Source: Companilactobacillus nuruki
GTDB taxonomy: Bacteria > Bacillota > Bacilli > Lactobacillales > Lactobacillaceae
DNA length: 64,000 bases
Direction: 5' to 3'
Assembly: GCF_002872255.1 (NCBI RefSeq)
Contig: NZ_NIPR01000052.1
Span: 1-64,000 of the forward strand
The notes below the pieces were generated by a model. It was not told where the DNA came from, did not search any database, and saw only the letters and a program-made list of their open reading frames with translations. The position numbers and the translations under genes are program-made. The first letter of the stretch is position 1. Each line of letters opens with the position of its first letter. This document shows positions 55,526 to 64,000 of the stretch, piece after piece.

Positions 55526-56068
55526 TTATTTAGCGAATGGCATACCGATTTGTGATAACAATTCACGTGATTCTTCATCTGAGTTAGCTGTTGTAACAAT
55601 AACGATGTCCAATCCACGAATTTTGTTAACCTTATCGTAGTCAATTTCTGGGAAAACCAATTGTTCTTTAACACCTAGTGTATAGTTACCACGACCATCG
55701 AATGAACGTGTACTTACACCACGGAAATCACGAACACGTGGTAGAGCAATGTTGATTAGTTTGTCAAGGAAGTCATACATACGATCACCACGTAGTGTAA
55801 CCTTAGCACCGATTGACATACCTTCACGAAGTCTGAAACCAGCGATTGATTTCTTAGCTTTTGTGATCAAAGGTTTTTGACCAGCAATCAAACCTAATTC
55901 TTCAACAGCTTCGTCAAGATTCTTTGAGTTAGCAATAGCATCACCAACACCCATGTTAAGAACGATCTTGTCGACCTTAGGTGTTTCCATAATTGATGAA
56001 TAGTTAAATTTCTTCATCATTGATGGTGTAATTTCGCTAACGTACTTTTCTTTTAATGCGTTAACCAT
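55526..56068 (-). CDS. rplE: Ribosomal protein L5
   Basis: 180 residues. [19 protein letters not shown] and [20 protein letters not shown] are the L5 hallmarks. It binds 5S rRNA and contacts P-site tRNA. Confidence 0.98.
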   Translation of the reverse strand: MVNALKEKYVSEITPSMMKKFNYSSIMETPKVDKIVLNMGVGDAIANSKNLDEAVEELGLIAGQKPLITKAKKSIAGFRLREGMSIGAKVTLRGDRMYDFLDKLINIALPRVRDFRGVSTRSFDGRGNYTLGVKEQLVFPEIDYDKVNKIRGLDIVIVTTANSDEESRELLSQIGMPFAK

Positions 56069-56084
56069 TTAGTTTTCTCCTTTC

Positions 56085-56327
56085 TTATTTATCTTCTTTA
56101 TCAGTTGTCTTACTTACAACTTTAACGTTAGTTGCGCTAATAGCTCTTTCAACATCAACAATTCCACCTTGGGGTTGAGAATTGCTTGGCTTAGAGTGTT
56201 TCTTTACAACGTTAACGCCTTCGACGATAACTTTGTTAGCAGAAGGAATAGCTTTTTTAACTACACCTGTCTTGCCTTTAGCTTCACCAGCAATAACTTT
56301 GACATTGTCTCCAGTTTTTACAAACAC
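56085..56327 (-). CDS. rplX: Ribosomal protein L24
   Basis: 80 residues, shorter than the about 100 of many bacteria but similar to other lactobacilli. The KOW motif is GDNVKVIAGEAKGKTGVVKK. It starts 50S assembly at the 5' end of 23S rRNA. The end is charged (TTDKEDK). Confidence 0.96.
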   Translation of the reverse strand: MFVKTGDNVKVIAGEAKGKTGVVKKAIPSANKVIVEGVNVVKKHSKPSNSQPQGGIVDVERAISATNVKVVSKTTDKEDK

Positions 56328-56359
56328 TATTCAGCACCTCCTGAATTTAATTGTTCTTT

Positions 56360-56728
56360 TTATAGCACTTCTGGTGCTAGGGATACGATCTTCATAAAAT
56401 CGTTATCACGTAGTTCACGAGCAACGGGTCCGAAGATACGTGTTCCTCTAGGTGTTTTATCAGCATTAATAATAACTGCGGCGTTTTCATCAAATCTGAT
56501 GTAAGAACCATCTGTACGGTGAGCACCTGATACAGTTCTTACAATAACAGCTTTAACAACGTCACCCTTTTTAACAACGCCACCTGGTGTTGCTTGTTTA
56601 ACAGTAGCAACGATAATATCACCGATATTAGCTGTTTTACGGTTTGAACCACCAAGAACTTTAATAGTTAGAATTTCACGAGCTCCAGAATTATCTGCAA
56701 CTTTTAGACGACTTTCTTGTTGAATCAC
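56360..56728 (-). CDS. rplN: Ribosomal protein L14
   Basis: 122 residues. [17 protein letters not shown] and [14 protein letters not shown] are diagnostic. It forms a 50S-30S bridge and binds RsfS when silencing. Confidence 0.98.
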   Translation of the reverse strand: MIQQESRLKVADNSGAREILTIKVLGGSNRKTANIGDIIVATVKQATPGGVVKKGDVVKAVIVRTVSGAHRTDGSYIRFDENAAVIINADKTPRGTRIFGPVARELRDNDFMKIVSLAPEVL

Positions 56729-56757
56729 GTTTTGGCCCTCCTCTCATCAGTTATAGT

Positions 56758-57033
56758 CTAGATTGTGACTGCTTTTTCGACGATTTCTAATAAACGGAAG
56801 CGCTTTGTCTTTGACAAAGGTCGAGTTTCCATGATACGTACAATATCGTTAACTTTTGCTTCGTTGTTATCGTCTTGAACGTAATACTTCTTAGAATATC
56901 TAACACGTTTTCCATAAACTGGATGTTGTTTTGTAGTTTCAACAACAACAACGATTGTTTGATCCATCTTATCTGAAACAACGCGTCCTTGATATACTTT
57001 ACGACGGTTACGAGTCTCTTGTGTTTCGCTCAA
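56758..57033 (-). CDS. rpsQ: Ribosomal protein S17
   Basis: 91 residues, OB fold. [19 protein letters not shown] and MetArgPro-like [14 protein letters not shown]. Early-binding 30S protein. Confidence 0.98.
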   Translation of the reverse strand: MSETQETRNRRKVYQGRVVSDKMDQTIVVVVETTKQHPVYGKRVRYSKKYYVQDDNNEAKVNDIVRIMETRPLSKTKRFRLLEIVEKAVTI

Positions 57034-57055
57034 CTTGATGTCCCCTTCCTGTTTA

Positions 57056-57250
57056 TTATTTTTCGTTATTCTTTTGATTTTGAGCTGTTCTTAATCTTGC
57101 AATGTTTTTTCTTACAGCCTTTAAACGAGCTGTATTTTCCAATTGGCCTGTGGCTTGTTGGAAACGCAAGTTGAATAGTTCTTCTTTATATTCTTTAACT
57201 TTATCTTGCAATTGAGCAGCAGTTAGCTCTTTGATTTCACTAGCCTTCAT
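57056..57250 (-). CDS. rpmC: Ribosomal protein L29
   Basis: 64 residues, two-helix protein: [20 protein letters not shown], then [20 protein letters not shown]. At the tunnel exit where trigger factor and SRP dock. The start at 57250 overlaps the rplP end by 11 bp; a GTG at 57259 lacks a ribosome site. Confidence 0.96.
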   Translation of the reverse strand: MKASEIKELTAAQLQDKVKEYKEELFNLRFQQATGQLENTARLKAVRKNIARLRTAQNQKNNEK

Positions 57251-57671
57251 CAGCGCCACCTACTTCCTCACGTTTTACAAACTTAGTTCTAACGGGTAGT
57301 TTGTGTGATGCAAGTCTCAAAGCTTCACGAGCAGTCTCTTCAGAAACGCCACCGATTTCAAACAAAATCTTTTCGCGTTTAACTGGAGCTACCCAACCAG
57401 CTGGAGCACCTTTACCATTACCCATACGAACACCAACACCCTTAGCAGTGTATGATTTATGAGGGAAGATTTTAATCCAAACCTTACCACCACGCTTCAT
57501 GTAACGAGTCATAGCAACACGGGCTGCTTCAATTTGTCTGTTTGTGATCCAGCTTGAGTCAAGTGCTCTCAAACCATATTCACCAAATGTAACTTCTTTG
57601 CCACCTTTAGCTTCTCCGCGCATCTTACCACGGAATTCACGACGGTGTTTTACACGTTTTGGTACTAGCAT
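57240..57671 (-). CDS. rplP: Ribosomal protein L16
   Basis: 143 residues. [20 protein letters not shown] and [20 protein letters not shown]. It positions A-site tRNA. Located 3 nt after rpsC. Confidence 0.98.
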   Translation of the reverse strand: MLVPKRVKHRREFRGKMRGEAKGGKEVTFGEYGLRALDSSWITNRQIEAARVAMTRYMKRGGKVWIKIFPHKSYTAKGVGVRMGNGKGAPAGWVAPVKREKILFEIGGVSEETAREALRLASHKLPVRTKFVKREEVGGADEG

Positions 57672-57674
57672 AGA

Positions 57675-58349
57675 TTATTCTCCCTTCTCTTCAGAATTTT
57701 GGTCATTATGTTGTGGCTTTGCAGGAAGAACTTCACCACGATAAATCCAAGTTTTAACACCTAAATTACCATAAGTTGTCTTTGCTTCAACCCAAGCATA
57801 ATCGATATCAGCACGTAATGTGTGCAAAGGAACAGTTCCTTCTGTATGCCATTCACGACGAGCCATGTCGGCACCGTTTAAACGACCTGAAATTTGTACC
57901 TTGATACCTTTAGCACCTGCACGTCTTGTACGTTGAACTGCTTGACGTTGTGCACGTCTGAAAGCAATACGAGCTTCAAGTTGACGGGCGATACTTTCAC
58001 CAACAAGTTTTGCATCTAAATCAGGTTTCTTGATTTCGATGATGTTGATGTGAATGTTTCTGTTAGTTAAACTATTTAGTTCATTACGTAATTTTTCAAC
58101 TTCAGAACCACCTTTACCGATAACCATACCTGGTTTAGCAGTATGAATTGAAACAGTAACGTTCTTAGCAGTACGTTCGATTTCGATTCTTGATACAGAA
58201 GCATTTGAAAGTTTGTCTTCAATATACTTACGAATCTTAAGGTCTTCATGTAAAAATGTTGAAAAGTCTTTATTGTTTGCATACCATTTGGCATCCCAGT
58301 CACGGATAACACCGACACGGAATCCGACTGGATTAATCTTTTGACCCAC
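57675..58349 (-). CDS. rpsC: Ribosomal protein S3
   Basis: 224 residues. [19 protein letters not shown] at the start, KH motif [13 protein letters not shown], and the C-terminal part with [14 protein letters not shown]. It forms the mRNA entry of the 30S. Confidence 0.98.
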   Translation of the reverse strand: MGQKINPVGFRVGVIRDWDAKWYANNKDFSTFLHEDLKIRKYIEDKLSNASVSRIEIERTAKNVTVSIHTAKPGMVIGKGGSEVEKLRNELNSLTNRNIHINIIEIKKPDLDAKLVGESIARQLEARIAFRRAQRQAVQRTRRAGAKGIKVQISGRLNGADMARREWHTEGTVPLHTLRADIDYAWVEAKTTYGNLGVKTWIYRGEVLPAKPQHNDQNSEEKGE

Positions 58350-58361
58350 TAAAGTTACCTC

Positions 58362-58718
58362 CTATTCTTTTTCACTTACTACAACAGTAATGTGACTAGT
58401 TCTCTTGTTAATTGGTGATGCTGAACCTTTAGCTCTAGGACGGAAACGTTTTAGAGTTGGTCCTTCGTCAACGAAAGCTTCACTGACGTATAAGTTTTGT
58501 GCATCTAAATCAAAGTTATGTTCTGCGTTTGCAATTGCTGACTTAAGAGCTTTAGCAATAATTGGAGAGCCTGCTCTTGGTGTGAATTGCAAAATTGCAA
58601 GTGCCTCAGCAGCTTGCTTGCCTCTGATCAAGTCAATAACAAGGCGAGCCTTACGAGGTGCAATACGCACATTAGTAACTCTAGCTGTTGCAGATGTAAT
58701 TTCTTGTTCTGCCATCAT
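58362..58718 (-). CDS. rplV: Ribosomal protein L22
   Basis: 118 residues. [17 protein letters not shown] and the tunnel-lining beta hairpin with [13 protein letters not shown]. The GGGAG lies 8 nt before the ATG at 58718. Macrolide-relevant loop looks normal. Confidence 0.98.
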   Translation of the reverse strand: MMAEQEITSATARVTNVRIAPRKARLVIDLIRGKQAAEALAILQFTPRAGSPIIAKALKSAIANAEHNFDLDAQNLYVSEAFVDEGPTLKRFRPRAKGSASPINKRTSHITVVVSEKE

Positions 58719-58732
58719 TTAAGTCTCCCTTC

Positions 58733-59014
58733 TTATTTCTTAACTGTCTTCTTGTCATCAGTAGCATGACCATGGAAAGTACGTGTAGGTACGAATTCGC
58801 CTAATTTGTGTCCAACCATATCTTCTTGGATATAAACTGGAACATGCTTACGACCATCATGAACTGCGATTGTGTATCCTACAAAACTAGGAAAAATTGT
58901 TGAACGTCTTGACCATGTTTTGATAACTGACTTTTTGTCAGAATCAGCTTGTGCATCGATCTTCTTTAGAAGGTGTGCATCAGCGAATGGTCCTTTTTTT
59001 AAACTACGACTCAT
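58733..59014 (-). CDS. rpsS: Ribosomal protein S19
   Basis: 93 residues. [18 protein letters not shown] and [20 protein letters not shown]. It lies in the 30S head with S13. Confidence 0.98.
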   Translation of the reverse strand: MSRSLKKGPFADAHLLKKIDAQADSDKKSVIKTWSRRSTIFPSFVGYTIAVHDGRKHVPVYIQEDMVGHKLGEFVPTRTFHGHATDDKKTVKK

Positions 59015-59048
59015 CTTATGTCCTCCTTATATTATTCTAATGAATAGT

Positions 59049-59882
59049 TTACTTACCTTTTCTATGACGAACGATAAGCTTTTCAGATTTGGCATGAGTT
59101 GAACGAGTTTTCTTACCAAGAGTCTTCTTACCCCATGGTGACATTGGAGATGGATGACCGATAGGAGCTTTACCTTCACCACCACCGTGTGGGTGATCGT
59201 TAGGGTTCATAACTGATCCACGAACTGTAGGTCTCATACCTAACCAGCGCTTACGACCAGCTTTACCAATCTTAATAAGTTCATGTTGTTCATTACCAAT
59301 AGCACCGATACTTGCACGGCAAGTTGAAAGAACCAAACGAACTTCACCAGAAGGTAAACGTAAGATTGAGTACTTACCATCTCTACCAAGCAATTGGATT
59401 GATGTACCAGCTGAACGGCCGATTTGACCACCCTTGCCAGGTTTCAATTCAACGTTATGAATTGTTGTACCAACAGGAATATCAGCAAGTGCAAGTGTGT
59501 TACCTGGTTTGATATCTGCATCTTTACCAGATTCGATAACTTGTCCTACTTCAAGACCCTTAGGAGCTAAGATGTATGATTTAACACCATCTGAATAGTG
59601 AATAAGTGCAATATTAGCAGTACGGTTAGGATCATATTCGATTGACTTAACTGTAGCTTTAACACCGTCTTTGATACGTTTGAAATCAATAACACGGTAT
59701 TTTTGTTTGTGTCCACCACCACGGTGACGCACTGTAATATGACCATATGAATTACGACCAGCAGTATGGCTTTGTGATTCTAGAAGTGTCTTTTCAGGAG
59801 TTGTTTTAGTAATCTCTGAAAAGTCTGAACCTGTCATATTACGACGACCGTTTGTGGTTGGTTTATACTTGATAATCGCCAT
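59049..59882 (-). CDS. rplB: Ribosomal protein L2
   Basis: 277 residues. [17 protein letters not shown] at the start; the conserved peptidyl-transferase region is in [18 protein letters not shown] with its essential His. Largest 50S primary binder. Confidence 0.98.
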   Translation of the reverse strand: MAIIKYKPTTNGRRNMTGSDFSEITKTTPEKTLLESQSHTAGRNSYGHITVRHRGGGHKQKYRVIDFKRIKDGVKATVKSIEYDPNRTANIALIHYSDGVKSYILAPKGLEVGQVIESGKDADIKPGNTLALADIPVGTTIHNVELKPGKGGQIGRSAGTSIQLLGRDGKYSILRLPSGEVRLVLSTCRASIGAIGNEQHELIKIGKAGRKRWLGMRPTVRGSVMNPNDHPHGGGEGKAPIGHPSPMSPWGKKTLGKKTRSTHAKSEKLIVRHRKGK

Positions 59883-59898
59883 TATTTGACCTCCTTAT

Positions 59899-60186
59899 TT
59901 ATTCTTCGTCAAAAATCTTAATTTCATCTGAATCTGCTGTAAGAGTGATAATAGCCTTACGACGTTTTGCTGTAAAACCAACATAACGGCCTTGGCGCTT
60001 CTTCTTACCAGAAACATTCATGATATTTACTTGTTTAACTTTAACACCGAAAATTTCTTCAACAGCTTGTCTAACAAGAACCTTGTTAGCATCTAAAGCA
60101 ACATCGAAAGTATATTTCTTATCGCTCATAGCATCCATTGAACTTTCAGTAACAACAGGGCGAATAATTACGTCTCTTGCGTTCAT
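59899..60186 (-). CDS. rplW: Ribosomal protein L23
   Basis: 95 residues. [16 protein letters not shown] and VDANKVLV-like [20 protein letters not shown]. Docking site of SRP and trigger factor at the exit tunnel. Shares its start base with the rplD stop. Confidence 0.97.
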   Translation of the reverse strand: MNARDVIIRPVVTESSMDAMSDKKYTFDVALDANKVLVRQAVEEIFGVKVKQVNIMNVSGKKKRQGRYVGFTAKRRKAIITLTADSDEIKIFDEE

Positions 60187-60809
60187 TATCCAAGCACCTC
60201 CTCAATTTTAGAAAGTGCTGCTTGTGTAACAACTAACTTGTTAGCATTGATAACGTCAAGAACGTTAACACCTTCTGGTGCAACAACTTTAACTTTATCG
60301 ATGTTTCTTGCTGATAAAGCAACGTTGACGTTACCATCTTCAACAACTACAAGGGCTTTGTTATCAGCACCTACTGTATTTAGTAATTGTGCAAAAGCCT
60401 TTGTACTTGGCTTGTCGTATGAAATTGAGTCAATAACGACTAGGTTACTGTCAGCAGCCTTTTGTGAAAGTACAGACTTCAATGCCAAACGGCTAACCTT
60501 CTTAGGAAGGTGATATGCGTATGATCTAGGTGTAGGGCCGAATACGACACCACCACCTACCCATTGAGGTGATCTAATTGAACCTTGACGAGCACGTCCA
60601 GTACCCTTTTGACGCCATGGTTTTCTACCACCACCACGTACTTCAGAACGGTTCTTAACATCATGTGTACCTTGTCTCATTGATGCACGTTGCATAATAA
60701 CTGCATCTGTAACAACGTCGTTGTTTGGTTCGATACCAAAGACTGCGTCTTGAACTTCAACAGTACCGTTCTCAGCACCGTTATCTTTGTAAGCTGTGAT
60801 TTTTGTCAT
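60186..60809 (-). CDS. rplD: Ribosomal protein L4
   Basis: 207 residues. It has a long rRNA-penetrating loop with [20 protein letters not shown]. In several bacteria L4 also regulates its own operon by binding the S10 leader. Confidence 0.98.
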   Translation of the reverse strand: MTKITAYKDNGAENGTVEVQDAVFGIEPNNDVVTDAVIMQRASMRQGTHDVKNRSEVRGGGRKPWRQKGTGRARQGSIRSPQWVGGGVVFGPTPRSYAYHLPKKVSRLALKSVLSQKAADSNLVVIDSISYDKPSTKAFAQLLNTVGADNKALVVVEDGNVNVALSARNIDKVKVVAPEGVNVLDVINANKLVVTQAALSKIEEVLG

Positions 60810-60827
60810 AACTCATTTCCTCCTTCC

Positions 60828-61463
60828 TTATTTTTGATTAGCTTTGACAGCTGTTTGGATTTTAACTAATGATTTGTTTGCACCGGGTACATTACCCTTA
60901 ATCATGATTGCATTACGTTCAGTATCAACTTTAACGATTTCTAGGTTTTGTGTAGTAACACGGTTGTTACCCATAACACCTGGAAGCATCTTACCTTTGA
61001 ATACACGGTTAATGATGGCACCCATTGAACCAGCAACACGGTGATATCTAGAACCGTGAGTTTCTGGACCTCTAGCTTGACCAAAACGCTTGATGTTACC
61101 TTGCATTCCGTGTCCCTTTGTTATACCTGTAACGTCGACAATATCACCAGAATTAAATGTATCAACTGTAACGTTGGCACCTAATTCGTAGTCTCCCATT
61201 TCAACATCGCGGAATTCGCGAATGTAATGTTTAGGAGTTGTATTTGCCTTTTCTGCATGACCTTTGGCTGGTTTGTTAGATAGAACTTCACGTCTGTCTT
61301 CAAAACCTAGTTGAACGGCCTCATAACCATCATTTTCAACAGTTTTAAGTTGCATAACAACGTTTGGTGTTGCTTCAACAACTGTTACGGGAACTAATTC
61401 ACCGTTGTCAGTGAAAATTTGAGTCATTCCGACTTTTTTACCAAGAATACCTTTTCTGGCCAT
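60828..61463 (-). CDS. rplC: Ribosomal protein L3
   Basis: 211 residues. [19 protein letters not shown] and the loop [19 protein letters not shown] near the peptidyl-transferase centre. Located 32 nt after rpsJ. Confidence 0.98.
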   Translation of the reverse strand: MARKGILGKKVGMTQIFTDNGELVPVTVVEATPNVVMQLKTVENDGYEAVQLGFEDRREVLSNKPAKGHAEKANTTPKHYIREFRDVEMGDYELGANVTVDTFNSGDIVDVTGITKGHGMQGNIKRFGQARGPETHGSRYHRVAGSMGAIINRVFKGKMLPGVMGNNRVTTQNLEIVKVDTERNAIMIKGNVPGANKSLVKIQTAVKANQK

Positions 61464-61495
61464 GTTTGCACCTCCAATAATTTATTTTTTAATAA

Positions 61496-61804
61496 TTATA
61501 ATTTGATTTCAATGTCAACACCAGATGGTAGATCCAACTTCATAAGTGAATCAACCGTCTTCTTTGTTGGGTTAACAACGTCGATAAGTCTTTTATGTGT
61601 ACGCATTTCGAATTGTTCTCTAGAATCCTTATGCTTATGTGGTGATGCTAGCACTGTATATAGTGAGCGTTCTGTTGGCAACGGAATTGGACCTGAAATT
61701 TGAGCTCCAGTTCTCTTTGCTGTTTCCACAATTTTGTCAGCTGATTGATCTAGAATACGATGTTCATAAGCCTTCAAACGAATGCGAATTTTTTGACTTG
61801 CCAT
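61496..61804 (-). CDS. rpsJ: Ribosomal protein S10
   Basis: 102 residues. [21 protein letters not shown]-type opening; it ends GVDIEIKL. 30S head protein, also the NusG/NusB contact. First gene of the S10-spc-alpha superoperon, behind a structured leader. Confidence 0.98.
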   Translation of the reverse strand: MASQKIRIRLKAYEHRILDQSADKIVETAKRTGAQISGPIPLPTERSLYTVLASPHKHKDSREQFEMRTHKRLIDVVNPTKKTVDSLMKLDLPSGVDIEIKL

Positions 61805-61821
61805 GGGGTTACCTCCTTTTT

Positions 61822-61965
61822 GTCTCTTTCAAGATGACCGGCTCCGTGAAAATATCCGCCAGCCCTGCCGTGGCAAAGCGGCCGGGTGTGTCGCAACCTC
61901 TCACTTCTAAACCGTCGATATTATTTCAATATCACTTTGGTACATACTTCTATATGAAATAAGCA
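61822..61965 (-). promoter_or_regulatory. S10 operon 5' leader, structured and GC-rich
   Basis: About 140 nt between promoter and rpsJ. A GC-rich core with CCGGC (61885-61881 on the minus strand) pairing with GCCGG (61842-61838), and inner GCC/GGC pairs, stands out from the AT-rich surroundings. It fits a ribosomal-protein autoregulatory leader, most likely bound by L4; the family needs a covariance search. Confidence 0.6.
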
Positions 61966-61973
61966 CTCTTATA

Positions 61974-62002
61974 ATATTACACGATAAGTTCCACATTTTC
62001 AA
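61974..62002 (-). promoter_or_regulatory. Promoter of the S10 superoperon
   Basis: TTGAAA (62002-61997), 17-bp spacer, TAATAT (61979-61974) on the minus strand. Confidence 0.65.
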
Positions 62003-62088
62003 GGTGAATTCAAGTATTTTTTTAAATGAAAGACGCTTTCTTAAAAAACATTTTTCAACTATACTCTAAGAAATGATGGAGGTGCAAT

Positions 62089-63306
62089 TTGAATAATAAT
62101 CTCGAATTTAGTTATAATAACAGGTTTTCAGCAAATAATAAAGATAAAATTTATTTTTATTTGTTTAAGGCCCAAGTAATCTTTAATACTTTAGTTATCT
62201 TTAGTTACAGTGCAACAACTCAAAATTTATTTCTCTTCGGTCCGTTAATTTTAAATCTTTGCGCGTTGTACTTAAAAAATGATCACAAGGATTTCATCAG
62301 CCGGATCAATTATTTATTTCAGCTATTCTTTCAAGTATTCATAATTGCCGAATCTTTCCATTATTTAATTATTCTCACAACGAAATTCTATAACTGGCTC
62401 TTGCCGAGTTCAATTGGATTGTTTTTGGTCACAATGATTGTTATGTATATTCCATACATGATTGTCTTCTTTGGAATGATTCAAAATAAACTGCTTCAAT
62501 TGTTAATTGCCTTTTTCACTTTTGATGTTATTGCAATGAGTGCACTAAGTATTGTAACCTATGGAACAATTATCTATTTTCATCCTCTGATAGGACTATT
62601 GAATAACTCTAACTTTCTTGGAGCAATTACTTTTCTAACTCTGATTCTTCTTATTATGAACCGTTGGGATTATTCTTGGCCTAAAATAACATTGTCAAAG
62701 GACTCTAATTCAATAATTTTAATTCTTCTTATAGTAGTAGGAATTTGGTTTGTTATGTGGAATGCTTTTAGCAGTGGCGATAATCTATTACTTTCGTTTG
62801 TCCATTTCAACTTTTCAGGTGTATCATTCAAACCACAGCACATTTTAACGGGATTGGAAGCCGGAATTGCTGAAGAGTTACTCTTTAGATATGCCTTTTT
62901 GACCATTCTGTTGTCTGCCTTTTATAATTATCAATACCGTATTCTCTACGCTTCCGTAATAAGTAGTCTTTGTTTCGGTCTAATACATTTAGGAAATGTT
63001 ACTGCTGGTCAAAATTTAGCTAATACTATCATTCAAGTTATCTTTGCCTTTGGTATGGGATTATTAATGTGTGCGCTTTATCTTTACAGTGACCTATTCT
63101 ATCTTCCAGTTATCTTTCACACTTTACTTGATACTCTAGTATTTAGCGTTTCAGGTGAATTAATGTCTGGTAAGGTAACTATCGCTGATGGTATTTTTAC
63201 TATATTAGAAACCTTGGTATTTGTCATTATCGCCATTACTTTATTAATAAGTATTTATAAAAGAAGAAATAGAAATTATAATTCAGGCAGAAATGTCAGA
63301 ATTTGA
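62089..63306 (+). CDS. CPBP-family intramembrane protease
   Basis: 405 residues with about ten to twelve membrane helices. The C-terminal half carries the CPBP (Abi) motifs: EAGIAEELLFRYAFL (EExxxR), FGLIHLGN (FxxxH) and HTLLD. These glutamic-type membrane proteases process signal peptides or give bacteriocin immunity; no bacteriocin gene is visible here. The start is TTG with GGAGG 7 nt upstream. It sits alone on the plus strand between rpsJ and fusA. Confidence 0.85.
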   Translation: MNNNLEFSYNNRFSANNKDKIYFYLFKAQVIFNTLVIFSYSATTQNLFLFGPLILNLCALYLKNDHKDFISRINYLFQLFFQVFIIAESFHYLIILTTKFYNWLLPSSIGLFLVTMIVMYIPYMIVFFGMIQNKLLQLLIAFFTFDVIAMSALSIVTYGTIIYFHPLIGLLNNSNFLGAITFLTLILLIMNRWDYSWPKITLSKDSNSIILILLIVVGIWFVMWNAFSSGDNLLLSFVHFNFSGVSFKPQHILTGLEAGIAEELLFRYAFLTILLSAFYNYQYRILYASVISSLCFGLIHLGNVTAGQNLANTIIQVIFAFGMGLLMCALYLYSDLFYLPVIFHTLLDTLVFSVSGELMSGKVTIADGIFTILETLVFVIIAITLLISIYKRRNRNYNSGRNVRI

Positions 63307-63331
63307 TAATTTGAAAATTAATCGACGCACA

Positions 63332-63364
63332 AAAAAAGAGAAGATCAAATGATCTTCTCTTTTT
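63332..63364. terminator. Bidirectional terminator after fusA and the CPBP gene
   Basis: AAAGAGAAGATC pairs with GATCTTCTCTTT around AAAT, with A- and T-runs on the outside, between convergent genes. Confidence 0.9.
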
Positions 63365-63383
63365 GATTGATTTCAACTAAAGA

Positions 63384-64000
63384 TTAGTCTTCTTCAGCTT
63401 TTCCACCATTTTTCTTAATGATTTCAGCTTGAATTGACTTAGGTACCTTCTCGTAATGATCCATTGTCATAGTAAATGTACCACGACCTTGTGTTGCAGA
63501 ACGCAATGTTGTTGCGTAACCGAACATTTCAGCAAGTGGAACAAAGGCATTGATAAGTTGTGCATTACCACGAGCTTCCATACCTTCAACACGTCCACGA
63601 CGAGCAGTAACTTGTCCCATAACATCTCCAAGATATGATTCTGGTGTAACAATCTCAACATGCATAATTGGTTCAAGAATAACAGCACCAGCAGTCTTAG
63701 ATGCGTTACGTAGTGCCATTGAAGCAGCAATCTTAAAGGCAGCTTCTGATGAATCGACTTCGTGATATGAACCATCATATAACTTAGCCTTAACGTCGAT
63801 CAATGGATATCCAGCAAGAACACCGTTTTCCATTGATTCTTTCAAACCTTGTTCAACTGAAGGAATGTATTCACGAGGAACAACACCACCGACGATAGCG
63901 TCTTCGAATTCGAAGCCTTTACCTTCTTCATTAGGTGTAAATTCAACCCAAACATCACCATATTGACCTTTACCACCAGATTGACGAACGAACTTACCTT
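63384..64000 (-). CDS. fusA: Elongation factor G, C-terminal part (cut by window edge)
   Basis: About 205 residues of domains IV and V; the 5' part lies beyond 64000. [19 protein letters not shown] at the edge is the domain IV start, then [16 protein letters not shown] and, in domain [22 protein letters not shown] and [20 protein letters not shown]. It translocates tRNA-mRNA with GTP. It ends the str operon with its own terminator, so rpsJ needs its own promoter. Confidence 0.96.
   Translation of the reverse strand, partial: GKFVRQSGGKGQYGDVWVEFTPNEEGKGFEFEDAIVGGVVPREYIPSVEQGLKESMENGVLAGYPLIDVKAKLYDGSYHEVDSSEAAFKIAASMALRNASKTAGAVILEPIMHVEIVTPESYLGDVMGQVTARRGRVEGMEARGNAQLINAFVPLAEMFGYATTLRSATQGRGTFTMTMDHYEKVPKSIQAEIIKKNGGKAEED

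Noticed and set aside
62089-63306. Bacteriocin immunity cluster around the CPBP gene
   Set aside because: No precursor peptide or ABC transporter gene in the neighbourhood; only ribosomal genes flank it.
1-64000. CRISPR arrays, tRNA or rRNA genes, prophage
   Set aside because: No regularly spaced repeats, no tRNA-like cloverleaf or rRNA sequence, and no phage structural genes were seen on either strand.

Overview
The window is AT-rich with Gram-positive ribosome binding sites. Its gene order and protein types fit Lactobacillaceae: an S10-spc-alpha ribosomal superoperon without map, an ECF module followed by truA and rplM-rpsI, pyruvate oxidase, and PTS and Cof/DeoR genes. The low GC and gene mix suggest the Companilactobacillus (former Lactobacillus alimentarius/farciminis) group, but the genus is an inference. 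I saw no rRNA, tRNA, CRISPR array, intact insertion sequence or prophage.

Layout. 0.2-8.2 kb holds carbon uptake and ion transport: a DUF4867 protein divergent from a ketopantoate-reductase-like gene plus an EIIC-type membrane protein, a GlcNAc-type PTS EIICBA, and a cation P-type ATPase with a long leader. 8.3-13.1 kb is phosphate acquisition: an atypical orphan response regulator divergent from pstSCAB. 13.1-16.7 kb has pyruvate oxidase with a DUF4649-like partner, small proteins and a PAP2 phosphatase. 16.7-22.1 kb is a complete 2-aminoethylphosphonate uptake and cleavage operon (phnD-C-E-E-X-W). 22.2-24.6 kb carries an aldo/keto reductase and a DeoR/HAD pair. 24.6-26.0 kb is a disturbed accessory stretch with an 18-bp direct repeat, a small membrane protein and a probable transposase relic. 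26.0-33.5 kb holds an exported agmatine/peptidyl-arginine deiminase-like protein, a TetR/SDR pair, a fumarate module (YfcC-type carrier, fumarase, fumarate reductase flavoprotein), and a zinc-independent S14 paralogue with a tiny basic protein behind a Zur-like operator. 33.7-43.7 kb has a MarR/ABC exporter unit with two palindromic operators, lipoate ligase, oxidoreductases, a frameshifted macrodomain gene, a second DeoR/HAD pair, a YdcF-type membrane protein and a GNAT gene. 43.7-61.8 kb is the translation block, all on the minus strand. A CPBP protease gene on the plus strand then separates rpsJ from the 3' part of fusA at the right edge.

How the parts work together. The strongest regulatory signal is a set of TWWACA-like hexamers spaced exactly 11 bp apart, the architecture of Bacillus PhoP boxes. 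They lie upstream of pstS, upstream of phnD, and in the opposite direction before the aldo/keto reductase. This implies that phosphonate breakdown here is a phosphate-starvation response shared with Pst. The PhnW/PhnX pair would turn 2-aminoethylphosphonate plus pyruvate into alanine, acetaldehyde and phosphate. Other readable circuits are cre-like sites before pyruvate oxidase and the fumarate module, a TetR operator, MarR operators and the Zur-like box.

Limits: assignments come from motif reading only, with no database search. Several starts were moved to fit ribosome binding sites, as noted in the entries.
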